From Acidobacteriota bacterium (GTDB taxonomy: Bacteria; Acidobacteriota; Terriglobia; Bryobacterales; Bryobacteraceae): 37,382 nucleotides of DNA. Below, piece after piece: positions 24,562-34,580 of the stretch. The DNA lies in NCBI GenBank assembly GCA_021813825.1, contig JAKAJI010000008.1, positions 1 through 37,382 on the forward strand, in the 5' to 3' direction. Under the pieces are notes generated by a model, which worked only from the letters and a program-made list of their open reading frames with translations, searched no databases and was not told the origin of the DNA. A program made the translations under genes and the position numbers. Position 1 is the stretch's first letter. The number at the start of each line of letters is the position of its first letter.

Positions 24562-25461
24562 GTGGCCAACCGCCTTCCGACCTTAGATATTCTTGTTGCC
24601 GGTGATGTAAATGCGGATCTGCTGATCAACGGGCAGGCGCGTTTCGAGCAGGGCAAGGAGTTGCTGCTCGACGACGCGACGCTGACGCTCGGCGGATCGA
24701 GCAGCATCACGGCGTTTAACCTGGCCCGGCTTGGGGTGCGCACCGGGATGCTCGGCTGGGTGGGCGCCGACGCTTTCGGCCGCTTCGTTCGCGAGCGCCT
24801 CGAGGAGGCGGGTGTGGACGTGACGTGGTTGCGCGAGACCCGGGCCATGAAATCGGGACTGACGATCTGGGCGTCATCGGGGGCGCGGAAGGCCGGGCTG
24901 ACATATCCCGGAACAATAGCGAGGCTGCGCTCGCAGGATCTGACGGGAGAGGCCCTCGGCTGCGCGCGGCATTTGCACATCGGTGCGTATTTCCTGCTGG
25001 GCGGGTTGCACCGGGGCGCCGCCGCGGCGCTGGCGCGGGCAAGGCGGTGCGGCCTCACTACGTCGCTCGATTGCAACTGGGATCCGAGCGGCGCCTGGGA
25101 CTCGGGGATCCGCGCGGCGCTGGCGCATACGGATCTGTTCTTCCCGAACGAAGCGGAAGCGTTGCGTCTGACCGGACGCCGCAATGTGCGGGCGGCGGCG
25201 GAGGAGTTGGCGGCGCTGGCGCGCGTGGTTGCCGTGAAGCGCGGGGCAAAGGGAGCGCTGGTTTATAGCAAACTGGGCTGGCTGGAAGTGAAGGCTCCAC
25301 GGGTTCGAGCGATCGATACAACCGGGGCGGGGGACAGTTTCAACGCCGGTTTCCTGGCGGCGTATTTGGAAGGGAAGGATCTGGAAGCCTGTGCGGAGCG
25401 TGGTGTGGTGGCCGGGGCGCGTGCGGTGACCCGGGTCGGAGGGACGTCCGCCTTCGCCTAG
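24562..25461 (+). CDS. PfkB family carbohydrate kinase
   Basis: This 299-residue ribokinase-fold protein starts at GTG. It has the N-terminal GGSSSITAFNLARLG motif (from residue 44) and the C-terminal signature DTTGAGDSFNAGF with catalytic base D258 and the anion hole TGAGD. It should phosphorylate a sugar or nucleoside with ATP; the sequence does not define which one. The family includes ribokinase, fructokinase and 2-keto-3-deoxygluconate kinase. It starts 40 bases after the rpoC terminator stem and is followed by an exported peptidase 49 bases on. The GAAGG at 24546-24550 is the best ribosome site. Confidence 0.9.
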   Translation: MANRLPTLDILVAGDVNADLLINGQARFEQGKELLLDDATLTLGGSSSITAFNLARLGVRTGMLGWVGADAFGRFVRERLEEAGVDVTWLRETRAMKSGLTIWASSGARKAGLTYPGTIARLRSQDLTGEALGCARHLHIGAYFLLGGLHRGAAAALARARRCGLTTSLDCNWDPSGAWDSGIRAALAHTDLFFPNEAEALRLTGRRNVRAAAEELAALARVVAVKRGAKGALVYSKLGWLEVKAPRVRAIDTTGAGDSFNAGFLAAYLEGKDLEACAERGVVAGARAVTRVGGTSAFA

Positions 25462-25510
25462 CGCCGCGGCGTGGAAGCCTTCGGCCCGCGATACATTGAA
25501 GAGTTCCCCT

Positions 25511-27130
25511 ATGCGACGTTCCCTGTTGTTCTTGCTCGCCGCGGTGCTCGTGCTCGCGCAGAGCGGCTCGATTTCCGGCGCCCGGATCCGCGCCCATGTA
25601 CGCTTCCTGGCTTCGGATCTGCTGGAAGGGCGAGGTGTTGGCACGCGCGGCGGCGAGTTGGCGACGGAGTACATTGCGAGCCAATTCGATCTCGACGGAC
25701 TCAAGCCCGCCGGTGAAAACGGGACGTACTATCAGAAGGTTCCCCTGGTGGGGGTCACCACCGACCCGCGCACGACCTTGAGCGCCTCGCGGGAGGGTCT
25801 TGACACATCGTTCGCGTGGCTTGACGATTATGTCGGCGTGAGCCAACTCCAGGAACCCGAGGCGTCGATTGACGGCGATGTCCTGTTCGTCGGTCATGGC
25901 ATCACCGCGCCGGAGTTCCAGTGGAACGATTACGCGGGCGTGGACGTGAGGGGCAAGGTGCTGGTGATGTTCACTAACGAGCCTCCGTCGACGGACCCGA
26001 AGTTCTTCGCCGGCCCTGCCCTTACGTACTACGGGCGCTGGACCTACAAGTACGAAGAGGCGACGCGCCGGGGCGCCAAGGCCGTTTTTCTGCTGTTTAC
26101 GCGTGATACGGCGGGCTACGGCTACGACGTGGTGCGCAGTTCGTTCGGGAAGGAAGACCCGCAAATCGAACGGGCGCCGGGCGACGCAGCCCTGACCTTC
26201 GCTGGTTGGCTGAATCAGGGCGCGGCGGAGAAACTTGCGGTGATGGCCGGAACTACGCTCGAACAGATGCTGAAGGAGGCCAATACTCCAGGTTTTCGCG
26301 CGAGGCCGCTCGGCGTGCGCTTACACGGTTCGTTCCCCTCACGCGTGCGCAAGATCGTATCGCGGAACGTGGCCGGTGTGGTGCCTGGCAGCGACCCGAA
26401 GCTGAAGGACCAGGCGATTGTGTTTAGCGCGCACTGGGACCATCTCGGGATTGGCGACCCGGTGAATGGCGATGCGATTTACAACGGCGCCGTGGACAAC
26501 GCCACCGGCTGTGGAGTGCTGATGGAGATCGCGCGCGCCTGGGCCAATCAGCCCGAGAAACCGAGACGCTCGGCGCTGTTTCTGGCCGTCACGGCGGAGG
26601 AGGCCGGGTTGAGGGGGTCGGAGTACTACGCCCGGCATCCGATCATTCCCCCTTCCCGGCTGGCGTTGAATCTGAACTACGATGCTCTTTACCCGTTCGG
26701 CCGCACGGCGGATGTGTCGGTGACCGGGGCGGAGCGCACGACGGTGTGGCCGGTGGTGGAGTCGATCGCGCGGCGGATGGGGCTTTCGATCACGCCCGAT
26801 CCTCACCCGGGCCAGGGCCACTACTACCGTTCCGACCATTTCTCGTTTGCGCGTTTCGGCGTGCCTGCCTTTTCGATTAGCATGGGCACCCGGTTCGTAG
26901 GGAAGCCGCCCGAGTTTGCCGAGAAGGTGTTCGGCGAATACGTCGCGCGTCACTATCATCAGCCCTCGGATGAGTTCGACGAATCGTGGGACTTCTCCGG
27001 GGTGGAGCAGATGGCGCGGTTCGGGATGGAGATTGGGCTTGCGGTGGCGAATCAAACCGCGCTGCCCGGCTGGCGGCATGGCGACGAATTTTTCCCCGCG
27101 CGGCAGCGCAGCCTCACTGCGGGCAGGTAG
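25511..27130 (+). CDS. Exported M28 family zinc peptidase with PA domain
   Basis: This is a 539-residue secreted aminopeptidase-like protein. I chose the ATG at 25511, behind GAAGAG, because it begins a clean signal peptide (RRSLLFLLAAVLVLAQ); a TTG five codons upstream is less likely. A PA-type insert (about residues 110-200, around VLFVGHGITAPEFQW) precedes and splits the catalytic domain. The full M28 co-catalytic zinc set is present: H308 (AHWDHLG), D329 (AVDNATG), E363-E364 (TAEEAG), D391 (NYDAL) and H483 (YHQPSDEF). It probably degrades peptides outside the cytoplasm. It ends five bases before the convergent minus-strand nucleotidyltransferase gene, with no obvious terminator between. 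Confidence 0.9.
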   Translation: MRRSLLFLLAAVLVLAQSGSISGARIRAHVRFLASDLLEGRGVGTRGGELATEYIASQFDLDGLKPAGENGTYYQKVPLVGVTTDPRTTLSASREGLDTSFAWLDDYVGVSQLQEPEASIDGDVLFVGHGITAPEFQWNDYAGVDVRGKVLVMFTNEPPSTDPKFFAGPALTYYGRWTYKYEEATRRGAKAVFLLFTRDTAGYGYDVVRSSFGKEDPQIERAPGDAALTFAGWLNQGAAEKLAVMAGTTLEQMLKEANTPGFRARPLGVRLHGSFPSRVRKIVSRNVAGVVPGSDPKLKDQAIVFSAHWDHLGIGDPVNGDAIYNGAVDNATGCGVLMEIARAWANQPEKPRRSALFLAVTAEEAGLRGSEYYARHPIIPPSRLALNLNYDALYPFGRTADVSVTGAERTTVWPVVESIARRMGLSITPDPHPGQGHYYRSDHFSFARFGVPAFSISMGTRFVGKPPEFAEKVFGEYVARHYHQPSDEFDESWDFSGVEQMARFGMEIGLAVANQTALPGWRHGDEFFPARQRSLTAGR

Positions 27131-27135
27131 TCCGG

Positions 27136-27849
27136 TTACGACGACACTCGGAGATCGTCGACGAAACGGATGAGAGTCTGGACCGCGGTGAGGTAAGACC
27201 CGAAAAGCACGAAGGCGTCGACGGATTCGGGTTTGATCTTTCCTTCCCGGATGTCGAGCAGGGTGTGAAAGGCGTGGGAGTCGACGCCGAAGCCGCGCAT
27301 GACGTCGGCGGCGTCGCGCTTCCGCGGCCCGACGTCGAGGCCCGAGGCGAGCATGGCGTGACGGCCGAGGAGGCAGAAAGTCGACACCGAGTCGAGCATC
27401 AGTTCGAGCAGGCCTTTCCTGGTCGCTAGCAGAGGCGCCGCCTTGAGCCGAAGACGGAAGAGGCCAGCGCGGAGTTCCCGCTCAATCTGGGCGCGGTAGT
27501 TCGCCTTCGACACCTGGAGGCCGGCGATGGCGTCCACGCCGTACACTACTTTTCGCCGGTCCAAGATGTCGTGATACTCGATAGGAAACGCGTCAGCGGA
27601 GGCTTTCAGCTCATCGAGAGTCATAAGCATCGGCGCCGGGTTGTTCTGGCCGCGCCACCAGGCAAGAGCGGGTTCGGCCCGCATCAACTCGGCCGGACCC
27701 AACCGGCTGACCACGCAGAGCACATTCACGTCGCTGTACTTTCCGTGGTGGTCGCCGGAAGCTGCCGAACCGTAGATCATTACAGACAGAAGACCGTCGC
27801 CGAAGGCTTCCTTCAGCTTCGTGGTCAGATCCTTGAAGAGCTGTTCCAT
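27136..27849 (-). CDS. Nucleotidyltransferase-fold protein with altered DxD motif
   Basis: This 237-residue protein begins with an NT-fold motif: MIYGSAASGD (G27-S28) followed by SDVNV. Active members carry DxD after the GS motif; here the pair is D40 and N42, so one metal-binding aspartate is replaced by asparagine. The rest (about residues 130-235) is helical and resembles HEPN-like or substrate-binding regions attached to such domains. It may have lost transferase activity or bind nucleotides only. It is the last gene of a minus-strand operon, 14 bases after the TPM-domain gene. Its function is not identified. Confidence 0.7.
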   Translation of the reverse strand: MEQLFKDLTTKLKEAFGDGLLSVMIYGSAASGDHHGKYSDVNVLCVVSRLGPAELMRAEPALAWWRGQNNPAPMLMTLDELKASADAFPIEYHDILDRRKVVYGVDAIAGLQVSKANYRAQIERELRAGLFRLRLKAAPLLATRKGLLELMLDSVSTFCLLGRHAMLASGLDVGPRKRDAADVMRGFGVDSHAFHTLLDIREGKIKPESVDAFVLFGSYLTAVQTLIRFVDDLRVSS

Positions 27850-27863
27850 GTCTGCCGCACCCC

Positions 27864-28676
27864 TTACCAGTCGCTTGAAGCGCCGCCGCCTCCGGAGTCG
27901 CCACCGCCGAAACCTCCGAAGCCGCCGCCGCCGCCGAATCCGCCACCGCCCCAGCCGTCACCGCGGTAACCGCGGCCTCCGCCCCCGAACAGGTTCCCCA
28001 GGAACATCCCGGTGAGGAACCCACCCACTCCGCCGCCTCCCAGGAAGATACGGATCAGCAGCAGGATGATGAGGATGCCGATGATCTTTGACGCCAGCGA
28101 GCCACCGGAGCGCGCGCGGCGCTCGCTGGGCTGCTCGAGGGGTTGTGCGGGCGCGGCGTCGAGAGACACGTTCTTCGCCGCAGCGATCCGCTCAGCCATG
28201 GTCTGCGCCCCGGCCAGCATGGCGGCGCCGTACTGCCGTGCGCGCAGCGCCGGCCGCATCGAACGTAACGTGTCTCCGGCAAATCCATCGGGCAGGTCCG
28301 GCTCGAGGCCGTAGCCCACTTCGATGCGGCTCTTGCGGTCGTTGATCACGAGCAGCAGCAGAACGCCGTTGTCTTGCCCCTTCTTGCCGACGCCCCAGGA
28401 TCGGAACAGGTCGTTGGCGAAGTCCTCGATTGGGGCGCCATCCAGAGTCGGGATCGTCACCAAGGCCATCTGGGCCCCGGTGGCGCGTTCCACCCGTCCG
28501 CAGTAGTCTTCGATTTGAGCTTTTTCAGCCGGGCTCACCACGTGAGCAAAATCGCTGACGTAACCCTCGGGTTTCAGCGACTTGATATCGACCGCGCCAA
28601 GCGGGGCGGCAACGGCCGCCAGGACGAGCAGTAACGCGGCGAACCGGCCCAAGGCGAGTTTTCGAAAATGGGACAA
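27864..28676 (-). CDS. TPM-domain membrane protein with Gly-rich C-terminus (YgcG-like)
   Basis: This 270-residue protein has a signal peptide or anchor (about 10-29), a TPM domain (about 37-170, with GYVSDFAHVVSP and DNGVLLLLVINDRKSRIEVG), a transmembrane helix (about 195-212, IIGILIILLLIRIFL) and a Gly-rich tail that ends in SSDW. This layout is typical of the YgcG family, whose members are linked to membrane-protein quality control or phosphatase-like activity; the exact role is uncertain. The apparent start is TTG with a weak ribosome site. It begins 17 bases after the M16 stop, so it is co-transcribed with that gene. Confidence 0.82.
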   Translation of the reverse strand: MSHFRKLALGRFAALLLVLAAVAAPLGAVDIKSLKPEGYVSDFAHVVSPAEKAQIEDYCGRVERATGAQMALVTIPTLDGAPIEDFANDLFRSWGVGKKGQDNGVLLLLVINDRKSRIEVGYGLEPDLPDGFAGDTLRSMRPALRARQYGAAMLAGAQTMAERIAAAKNVSLDAAPAQPLEQPSERRARSGGSLASKIIGILIILLLIRIFLGGGGVGGFLTGMFLGNLFGGGGRGYRGDGWGGGGFGGGGGFGGFGGGDSGGGGASSDW

Positions 28677-28693
28677 GCGGACTCAGCCGGCGC

Positions 28694-30019
28694 TCAGCAG
28701 GCCAGCTCCTCACGGCGCAGGCGGAAATTGCCGAGATTGCCGAGCATGGCGAGGGTGATGTTTTTCGGATCCAGGAACTCGCCGGCCAACGTGCGTACCT
28801 GCTCCGCAGTCACCTGTTCGATGCTTTCGAGCATTTCGTCGAGCGAGAAGAACCGCCCGTAGTACATTTCCTGGCGCGCCAGGTGCGCCATCCGGCTAGA
28901 GGTCGACTCCAGACCCAGCATGAACGATCCCTTCATGTTGTCTTTCGCCCTGCGCAGTTCATCGGCGGGAATCAGGTCGTTCTTTAGAGCACGGAACTCT
29001 TCCATGATCAGGTCGACAACTTTGCGCGCCGACTCGAGCGACGTTCCGGCATAGACGGCCAGGCATCCGGTGTCCCGATACATGCTCAGTTCACTGAAGA
29101 CCGCGTAGGCAAGGCCGCGCTTTTCGCGGACGTTCTGAAACAGCCGCGAACTCATGCCACCGCCCAGCACCGTATTCAGCGTGTACCAGACGAAGCGGTC
29201 CTGATGCGGCAGCGGATGGCAAGGCACGCCGAGGTAAAGATGAACCTGTTCGAGGGAACGCTTGTTGCGGAACACCAGGCGGGCATGGGGAACCGGCCGG
29301 GAATCACCAGGCATGGCTACGCGCACGGGGAGCGCGGCGAAGGCGTCTTCGGCCAGTTTCACGAGCGCCTCGTGGGAAAGCCGGCCGGCCGCGCTGATCA
29401 GGATATTCGACGGCTCGTAGACGCGGGCGTAATACTCGTCGATCATGGCGCGGTGGAACTTGCGGATCGTGTCCTTCGTTCCGAGGATCGGCCGCCCAAG
29501 CTGGTGATCCTTCCAGAAATTGCTGGCGAAGATGTCGCTGAGCAGGTACTCCGGGTTGTCCACTTCCATCTTGAGTTCTTCGAGGATGACGCCCTTTTCC
29601 TTTTCGATGTCATCTTCGCGGAATAGAGGGTTCAGGACGAGGTCGCTCAGCACGTCGAAGGCGACCGGAAGATGCTCATCGAGCACCTTGGTCTGGTAAC
29701 TCACCATCTCCTTGGCGGTGAAGGCGTCGAGGTTTCCTCCGATCGAGTCGACGGACTTGGCGATCTCCTCGGCGGACCGATGCCGCGTGCCTTTGAACAC
29801 CATGTGTTCGATGAAGTGCGAAATGCCGGTCTCTTCGATCCGCTCGCGGCGGGAGCCGGTGGCGATCCACACGCCGACAGAGACGCTTCGCACGTGGGGC
29901 ATATATTCGCTGAGGATGCGAACCCCGTTTGGAAGCGTTGTGGTGAGGATCTCTCGCGGTGGGAGCGTGGTGGTGTCCGGGGAGGCGATCGTCAAAGACA
30001 TGCGGAAAACAGCTAACAT
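28694..30019 (-). CDS. M16 family zinc metallopeptidase (processing-peptidase type)
   Basis: This 441-residue protein carries the inverted zinc motif HFIEH (H68, E71, H72) and a downstream glutamate pair at 147-148 that supplies the third ligand. The second half holds the inactive-domain hallmark with Arg-Tyr-type contacts (REKRGLAYAVFS). It matches the bacterial PqqL/YmxG-like single-chain peptidases of about 420 residues. There is no signal peptide, so it is probably cytosolic. Two starts are possible, 30019 and the ATG at 30001; if TACAAT at 30021-30026 is the -10, the later one is used. It is the first gene of the minus-strand operon. Confidence 0.9.
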   Translation of the reverse strand: MLAVFRMSLTIASPDTTTLPPREILTTTLPNGVRILSEYMPHVRSVSVGVWIATGSRRERIEETGISHFIEHMVFKGTRHRSAEEIAKSVDSIGGNLDAFTAKEMVSYQTKVLDEHLPVAFDVLSDLVLNPLFREDDIEKEKGVILEELKMEVDNPEYLLSDIFASNFWKDHQLGRPILGTKDTIRKFHRAMIDEYYARVYEPSNILISAAGRLSHEALVKLAEDAFAALPVRVAMPGDSRPVPHARLVFRNKRSLEQVHLYLGVPCHPLPHQDRFVWYTLNTVLGGGMSSRLFQNVREKRGLAYAVFSELSMYRDTGCLAVYAGTSLESARKVVDLIMEEFRALKNDLIPADELRRAKDNMKGSFMLGLESTSSRMAHLARQEMYYGRFFSLDEMLESIEQVTAEQVRTLAGEFLDPKNITLAMLGNLGNFRLRREELAC

Positions 30020-30020
30020 T

Positions 30021-30026
30021 ATTGTA
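30021..30026 (-). promoter_or_regulatory. Possible -10 box for the minus-strand M16 operon
   Basis: The minus strand reads TACAAT here, five of six positions of the consensus. I see no good -35 at 16-18 bases upstream. Transcription would begin near 30014, leaving a very short leader before the ATG at 30001. The divergent rlmN gene starts at 30079, so the 59-base gap must serve both directions. Confidence 0.3.
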
Positions 30027-30078
30027 CCTGTTCTCTGCGCGGGCCCGGCCCAAAGCTGCGATAAACTGAAAGTGAAGT

Positions 30079-31134
30079 ATGAATAAATCTCCTCAAGTCA
30101 TTCTGGGGATGGACCTTATCGATATCAAGAACGCTCTTGGTCCAGGTGGTCCGCCGTACCGCGCCCAGCAAGTCTATCGGGCCGTGTACGGACGCCGTGT
30201 GGAGCGCATTGCGCAGATCACCACGCTGTCGAAACCTGAGAGGGCGGAGATGGAAGCGCACCTCGCTCTCGGCTGGCCGACGGAGGCGGCGCATTTTGAT
30301 TCGACCGACGGCACGCGCCGCTACTTGTTGCGGCTTGCCGACGGGCGGACGGTGGAAACGGTGCTGATGCCGGAGGAGTCGCGCGATACGATCTGCATCT
30401 CGAGCCAGGTGGGCTGCCCGGTGAACTGCCGCTTCTGCCTGACCGCATTGATGGGGCTGGAGCGGCACCTGACCGCAGGAGAGATCGTCGGGCAGGCCTT
30501 GTACGTGATGCGCGAGCACGGGCTCGACCCGCGGCGGTCGCAGACGAACATCGTCATGATGGGGATGGGCGAGCCGCTGCTTAACCTGGCGAACGTTCTG
30601 AAGGCGGTGCGCTTGCTCACCGACGAAGAGGGCATCGGGATGTCGGAGCGGAGGATCACGGTCTCGACGTCGGGGATTCTTCCGGCGATCGAGGAACTCG
30701 GACGAGCCGAAGTGCGGCCGAAGCTTGCGATATCGCTGAATGCTTCGACCGAGGAGCAGCGACGGGAACTGATGCCGATCACGCGGAAGTACCACCTGCG
30801 CGACCTGCTCGATGCCTGCCGCGCCTATCCGTTGCGCCCCTGGGAGAAGCTGACGTTCGAGTATGTGCTGTTGAAGGACGTCAACGACACGGATGCCGAT
30901 GCCCGGCGGGTGGCGCGGATGCTGGGGAATCTCCGGGCGAAGGTAAATCTGATTGCGTTGAACCCGGGGCCGGGAATTCCGTACGACACGCCGGAGAACG
31001 AACGCGTTTCGGCGTTTCAGGCGATTGTACGGAAGACGGTGCCGTGTTTTGTGCGCAAGCCGCGCGGGCGCGACATTTATGCGGCCTGCGGCCAGCTCAA
31101 GCGTATTGAGAGTGTAGCCGGCGAAGCGATATGA
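30079..31134 (+). CDS. rlmN: Dual-specificity 23S rRNA/tRNA adenine C2-methyltransferase RlmN
   Basis: This 351-residue radical SAM enzyme methylates C2 of A2503 in 23S rRNA and A37 of some tRNAs. The cluster motif is C113-x3-C117-x2-C120 (CPVNCRFC). The methyl-carrying cysteine is C337 in AACGQLKR near the end. MGMGEPLLN, which positions SAM, is present. Length and motif positions match the family. The ATG follows AGTGAAG. It is divergent from the M16 gene and 10 bases ahead of an esterase gene. Cfr is excluded as the more likely reading because the context and length fit housekeeping RlmN. Confidence 0.95.
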   Translation: MNKSPQVILGMDLIDIKNALGPGGPPYRAQQVYRAVYGRRVERIAQITTLSKPERAEMEAHLALGWPTEAAHFDSTDGTRRYLLRLADGRTVETVLMPEESRDTICISSQVGCPVNCRFCLTALMGLERHLTAGEIVGQALYVMREHGLDPRRSQTNIVMMGMGEPLLNLANVLKAVRLLTDEEGIGMSERRITVSTSGILPAIEELGRAEVRPKLAISLNASTEEQRRELMPITRKYHLRDLLDACRAYPLRPWEKLTFEYVLLKDVNDTDADARRVARMLGNLRAKVNLIALNPGPGIPYDTPENERVSAFQAIVRKTVPCFVRKPRGRDIYAACGQLKRIESVAGEAI

Positions 31135-31144
31135 TTTCCGTCGG

Positions 31145-32425
31145 ATGACGGATCGAAACATTTGTCCACTTGTGTGCCTGGCGCTTTGGCTGGGGATCCC
31201 CGCCGCATTCGCCGCACCGGCCGATGCCGAAAAACTGATCGCCCTGGCCCGTGAGCATCCGGATTCGGCGGAGTTGGCCTCGGCCATCCGCGACGCCTTT
31301 CCGGCGGCGGAGCTTGCCAAGGGGACAGCGGTGGCCGAGCAGGGGCCGGATTTCTTCTTTGCTGTGGAATCGCCCGCCGAACCGCAGATCGTGGTCGACG
31401 AAGACGCTGCGGCGCCTACCGCCCCGCTCGATTCCGGCCGGCTGCACTACTACATTGCCTCGCTCACCACTTCCCGCACGCATAACTTTCATTACGTGAT
31501 CGACGGTGCATCCTTCGGCGGGAAGTTCAACGTGATTGCCTATGGGCCGGAGTCCTATCTTCGCCCCGGCGTAAAGCCCGGCCACCTGACTGAGAAGCGC
31601 GTACACACGAGCACGATCTATCCGGGCATGCAGAGCAATTACTGGATCTACACCCCCGCCGGATACGACCCGAGGACGCCGGCGGCGGTGATGATATGGC
31701 AGGACGGTGAGGCGCAGGTGGAGCGGGACGGTCCGTCGCGCTCACTGAATGTCATCGACAACCTGACGGCGGAAAAGAAAATTCCGGTCATCGTTCACAT
31801 CTTCATTTCGCCGGGGACAATGAACGGCAAGCGCATGCGTTCGGTCGAGTACGACACGGTTTCGGATCGGTATGTGCGGTTCCTGCTGGAAGAAATTCTT
31901 CCGTTGGCCGCGCGCGAGTACAACCTCCGCACGGACGCCTACAGCCGGGCGATCGCCGGGGAAAGCTCGGGCGGCATCTGCGCGTTCAACGCCGCCTGGT
32001 TCCGGCCCGACGCCTTCAGCCGGGTGATTTCGCGGGTGGGCAGCTTCACCAGTATTCAGTGGGAGAAGGAAGCGCCGGAGGGCGGCAACGACTATCCGTT
32101 CAAGGTCCGGCGCGAGGCCAAGCGGAACATCCGTGTCTGGCTACAGGACGGGTTCAACGACCTCGAAAACCAGTTCGGAAGCTGGCCGCTGCAGAACATC
32201 GAGATGGCGAATTCGTTGAAGTACCGCGGGTATGATTTTCACTTGAGCTTTTCAAACAACGCGCATGGCCGTACGCCGGGTTTTGCCGAAGACGCCGAAG
32301 AGCTGACCTGGCTTTGGCGTGACTACGATGCGTCGGAGACGAGCGAGGAGTTTCAGATGGACCCGGCGGAGAAGAACCTGCCGTATTACCGTGTCCGTTT
32401 GGCCGAGAGGAGCCCGGAAAAATGA
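31145..32425 (+). CDS. Exported esterase-D-like alpha/beta hydrolase
   Basis: This 426-residue protein has a signal peptide ending near AAFAAPAD (about residue 22). From about residue 170 it matches the putative esterase family (enterochelin-esterase type) with YWIYTPAGYDP, then the nucleophile S274 in GESSGG and the histidine H374 in NAHGRTPG. An N-terminal region of about 140 residues resembles the beta-sandwich domain that precedes such hydrolases. The substrate is unknown; ester bonds in plant or microbial polysaccharides are plausible for this family. The start of the next gene overlaps its stop as ATGA at 32422-32425. Confidence 0.82.
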   Translation: MTDRNICPLVCLALWLGIPAAFAAPADAEKLIALAREHPDSAELASAIRDAFPAAELAKGTAVAEQGPDFFFAVESPAEPQIVVDEDAAAPTAPLDSGRLHYYIASLTTSRTHNFHYVIDGASFGGKFNVIAYGPESYLRPGVKPGHLTEKRVHTSTIYPGMQSNYWIYTPAGYDPRTPAAVMIWQDGEAQVERDGPSRSLNVIDNLTAEKKIPVIVHIFISPGTMNGKRMRSVEYDTVSDRYVRFLLEEILPLAAREYNLRTDAYSRAIAGESSGGICAFNAAWFRPDAFSRVISRVGSFTSIQWEKEAPEGGNDYPFKVRREAKRNIRVWLQDGFNDLENQFGSWPLQNIEMANSLKYRGYDFHLSFSNNAHGRTPGFAEDAEELTWLWRDYDASETSEEFQMDPAEKNLPYYRVRLAERSPEK

Positions 32426-32910
32426 GTACCACCCGACGCGATGCGCTGAAAGTGCTGGCGGCGACGACCTCGTTGCCTTTCGCGGCGCAGGGGGCGACGG
32501 AGCCGAAGAACTTCACGGCCGAGGAATTCGCCGTACTTTCCCGCCTGTCCGACCTGATCCTTCCGAGGACGGACACGCCCGGCGCAGTCGACGCTGGAGT
32601 TCCGGCGATTCTCGATGACGCCGCCGGCCGTTCCCCCGCCCTGCGGAACACACTGCGCGAGGGCATCGCATCCTTGGGCGGAGCGAAGTTCCTTACGGAA
32701 TCGGAAGCTAGCCAGAACCAGGCCCTTCGTCGAATCAGTGGTCTGGATGGCGCCGCTCCGACACCGTTCTTCACGGCGCTCAAGAATGAGGTCATCGACG
32801 CCTACTATTCGACCCGCGAGGGGCTCGTGGCCGAACTCGGCTATCATGGCAACGTCCCACTGGCCGAGTTTCCCGGATGTACCCATCCCGAGCACCAGCG
32901 CCTGGACTAG
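32422..32910 (+). CDS. Tat-exported gluconate 2-dehydrogenase subunit 3-like protein
   Basis: This 162-residue protein starts inside the esterase stop (ATGA). It begins with a twin-arginine signal, [20 protein letters not shown]. The rest, from [19 protein letters not shown] onward, matches the gluconate-2-dehydrogenase subunit 3 (gamma) family, small proteins that accompany GMC flavin dehydrogenases. These subunits carry the export signal for their partner, which has none. The GMC gene follows after five bases, so the pair should form an exported complex. Confidence 0.88.
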   Translation: MSTTRRDALKVLAATTSLPFAAQGATEPKNFTAEEFAVLSRLSDLILPRTDTPGAVDAGVPAILDDAAGRSPALRNTLREGIASLGGAKFLTESEASQNQALRRISGLDGAAPTPFFTALKNEVIDAYYSTREGLVAELGYHGNVPLAEFPGCTHPEHQRLD

Positions 32911-32915
32911 CCCGT

Positions 32916-34562
32916 ATGCAAATTCGAAGTTCTCCAGAGATCGCGGACGTGCTCATTGTCGGCAGTGGGGCTGCCGGTGGGATGGCCGCCTGGAACCTGA
33001 CGCGGCAGGGTGTGAACGTCACGCTGCTCGATGCCGGCGAGCGATTCAACCGCGCCCGGTTCTGGACTCACGTCCGGCCGTGGGAACGGCGCGCTCGGGA
33101 AGCCCGCGGTCTTCATCCGCCCGAATTCTATCTTCAGGCTTCCGAGCAGCCGGTCCTGACGCCGCCCGGCCGTCCGTTCGACCTTACCCGGGTTTGGGGG
33201 CGGGGCGGCAAGACGAATGTTTGGGGACGTGTCGCACTGCGTTACTCGGACTTGAATTTCCATGAGCCGGCACTCGATGGCTGGGAGATTCCCTGGCCGG
33301 TGACCTATGCCGAGATGGCTCCCTACTACGATCGGGTAGAGCAGTTGATCGGCGTATGCGGCGGGGATGACGACGAGCCATTCCTGCCAGGCAGCCGGTA
33401 CCATCTGCCTCCACCGAATCCACGCTGCGGCGAGTATCTCATACGGCGCGCGGCCCATCATGCAGGCGTGAAGATCGTCGCCGGCCGCCGCGCGGTGGTC
33501 ACGCGCGAGCACAATGGCCACGGTCCGTGCCACTATTGCGGCGCCTGCGGACGCGGGTGCGACATCGCGGCGTTTTTCAACTCGAGCGACTACCTGCTTG
33601 AACCGGCGCTCGCCACGGGACGTCTGACCATCGTCGACAACGCGGTGGCGGCGGAGATCCTCACCGGCGACGATGGCCTCGCCAGCGGCGTGCGGTATTT
33701 TGGACGCCACAGCCGGGACGAGCACACCCTCCGCGCGCGGCGGGTTGTCGTGGCGGCATCCTGCGTTGACTCGACCCGGTTGCTTCTCAACTCCCGCGGC
33801 GCGCGCCATCCCAACGGCATTGCCAACTCGAACGATGTGATCGGACGCTATCTTTGCGAGCAGATCCGCTTTCATATGTACGGTTTTGTGCCGGAACTGA
33901 TGGGCGGGCCGGTTCACAACGACGATGGCATTTCCGGCGCTCATATTTATATGCCCCGCTTTGTTCCGCCGGGCGGAAAGGGCCGCGATTATCTGCGCGG
34001 GTACGGAATGCAGTTCTGGGGCTTTGGCGCGGGGGCGGGCGCTTCGTTCGGCAAGCAACTTCCCGGCTTCGGCGCAGGCTTGAAGCGTGGCATCAAGCAG
34101 CGTTATCCCGCCCTGGTTGCTTTGCACCCGTACGGCGAAGTGCTGCCGCGCGCGGATAACCGCATCACGCTCGACCCGGTGCGCAAGGATGCTTACGGCA
34201 TCCCCTTGATGCGCATCGATTATTCAATCGGGGAGAACGAGCGCAGGATGGCCGAAGCGATGTATACGACCTGCGAGGAAATCCTCCATGCGGCCAAGGC
34301 CGAGGTGTTGCCTTATCAACGCGGCTGGCTCGATGTGAACGGCGCGGCGATTCACGAACATGGCACCTGCCGCATGGGCTCCGACCCGAAGCGCAGTGCC
34401 CTGAACAAGTACTGCCAGGCGCACGAAGTGAAGAACCTGTTTGTTGTCGATGGGGCGTCGTTTCCGACCTCGACGGAGAAAAACCCGACGCTCACGATCC
34501 TGGCTAATGCCTGGCGCGCCACCGACTACATGGCCGCCGAGATGGCTGCCGGCCGGGTGTGA
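32916..34562 (+). CDS. GMC family FAD-dependent dehydrogenase with ferredoxin-like Cys cluster
   Basis: This 548-residue flavoprotein starts at ATG 32916; an upstream extension of 13 residues overlaps the subunit 3 gene and is unlikely. It has the FAD-binding VGSGAAGG at about 13-20 and the C-terminal GMC motif [11 protein letters not shown], with a later [11 protein letters not shown] helix. At C205, C208, C211 and C215 ([11 protein letters not shown]) it carries a ferredoxin-style CxxCxxCxxxC set. Related FAD dehydrogenases (glucose, fructose) bind an iron-sulfur cluster near this point that passes electrons from FAD. There is no signal peptide, so export should depend on the Tat signal of subunit 3. 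The sugar or alcohol substrate cannot be read from the sequence. Confidence 0.88.
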   Translation: MQIRSSPEIADVLIVGSGAAGGMAAWNLTRQGVNVTLLDAGERFNRARFWTHVRPWERRAREARGLHPPEFYLQASEQPVLTPPGRPFDLTRVWGRGGKTNVWGRVALRYSDLNFHEPALDGWEIPWPVTYAEMAPYYDRVEQLIGVCGGDDDEPFLPGSRYHLPPPNPRCGEYLIRRAAHHAGVKIVAGRRAVVTREHNGHGPCHYCGACGRGCDIAAFFNSSDYLLEPALATGRLTIVDNAVAAEILTGDDGLASGVRYFGRHSRDEHTLRARRVVVAASCVDSTRLLLNSRGARHPNGIANSNDVIGRYLCEQIRFHMYGFVPELMGGPVHNDDGISGAHIYMPRFVPPGGKGRDYLRGYGMQFWGFGAGAGASFGKQLPGFGAGLKRGIKQRYPALVALHPYGEVLPRADNRITLDPVRKDAYGIPLMRIDYSIGENERRMAEAMYTTCEEILHAAKAEVLPYQRGWLDVNGAAIHEHGTCRMGSDPKRSALNKYCQAHEVKNLFVVDGASFPTSTEKNPTLTILANAWRATDYMAAEMAAGRV

Positions 34563-34580
34563 CCGCTACACTGAAAAGGT

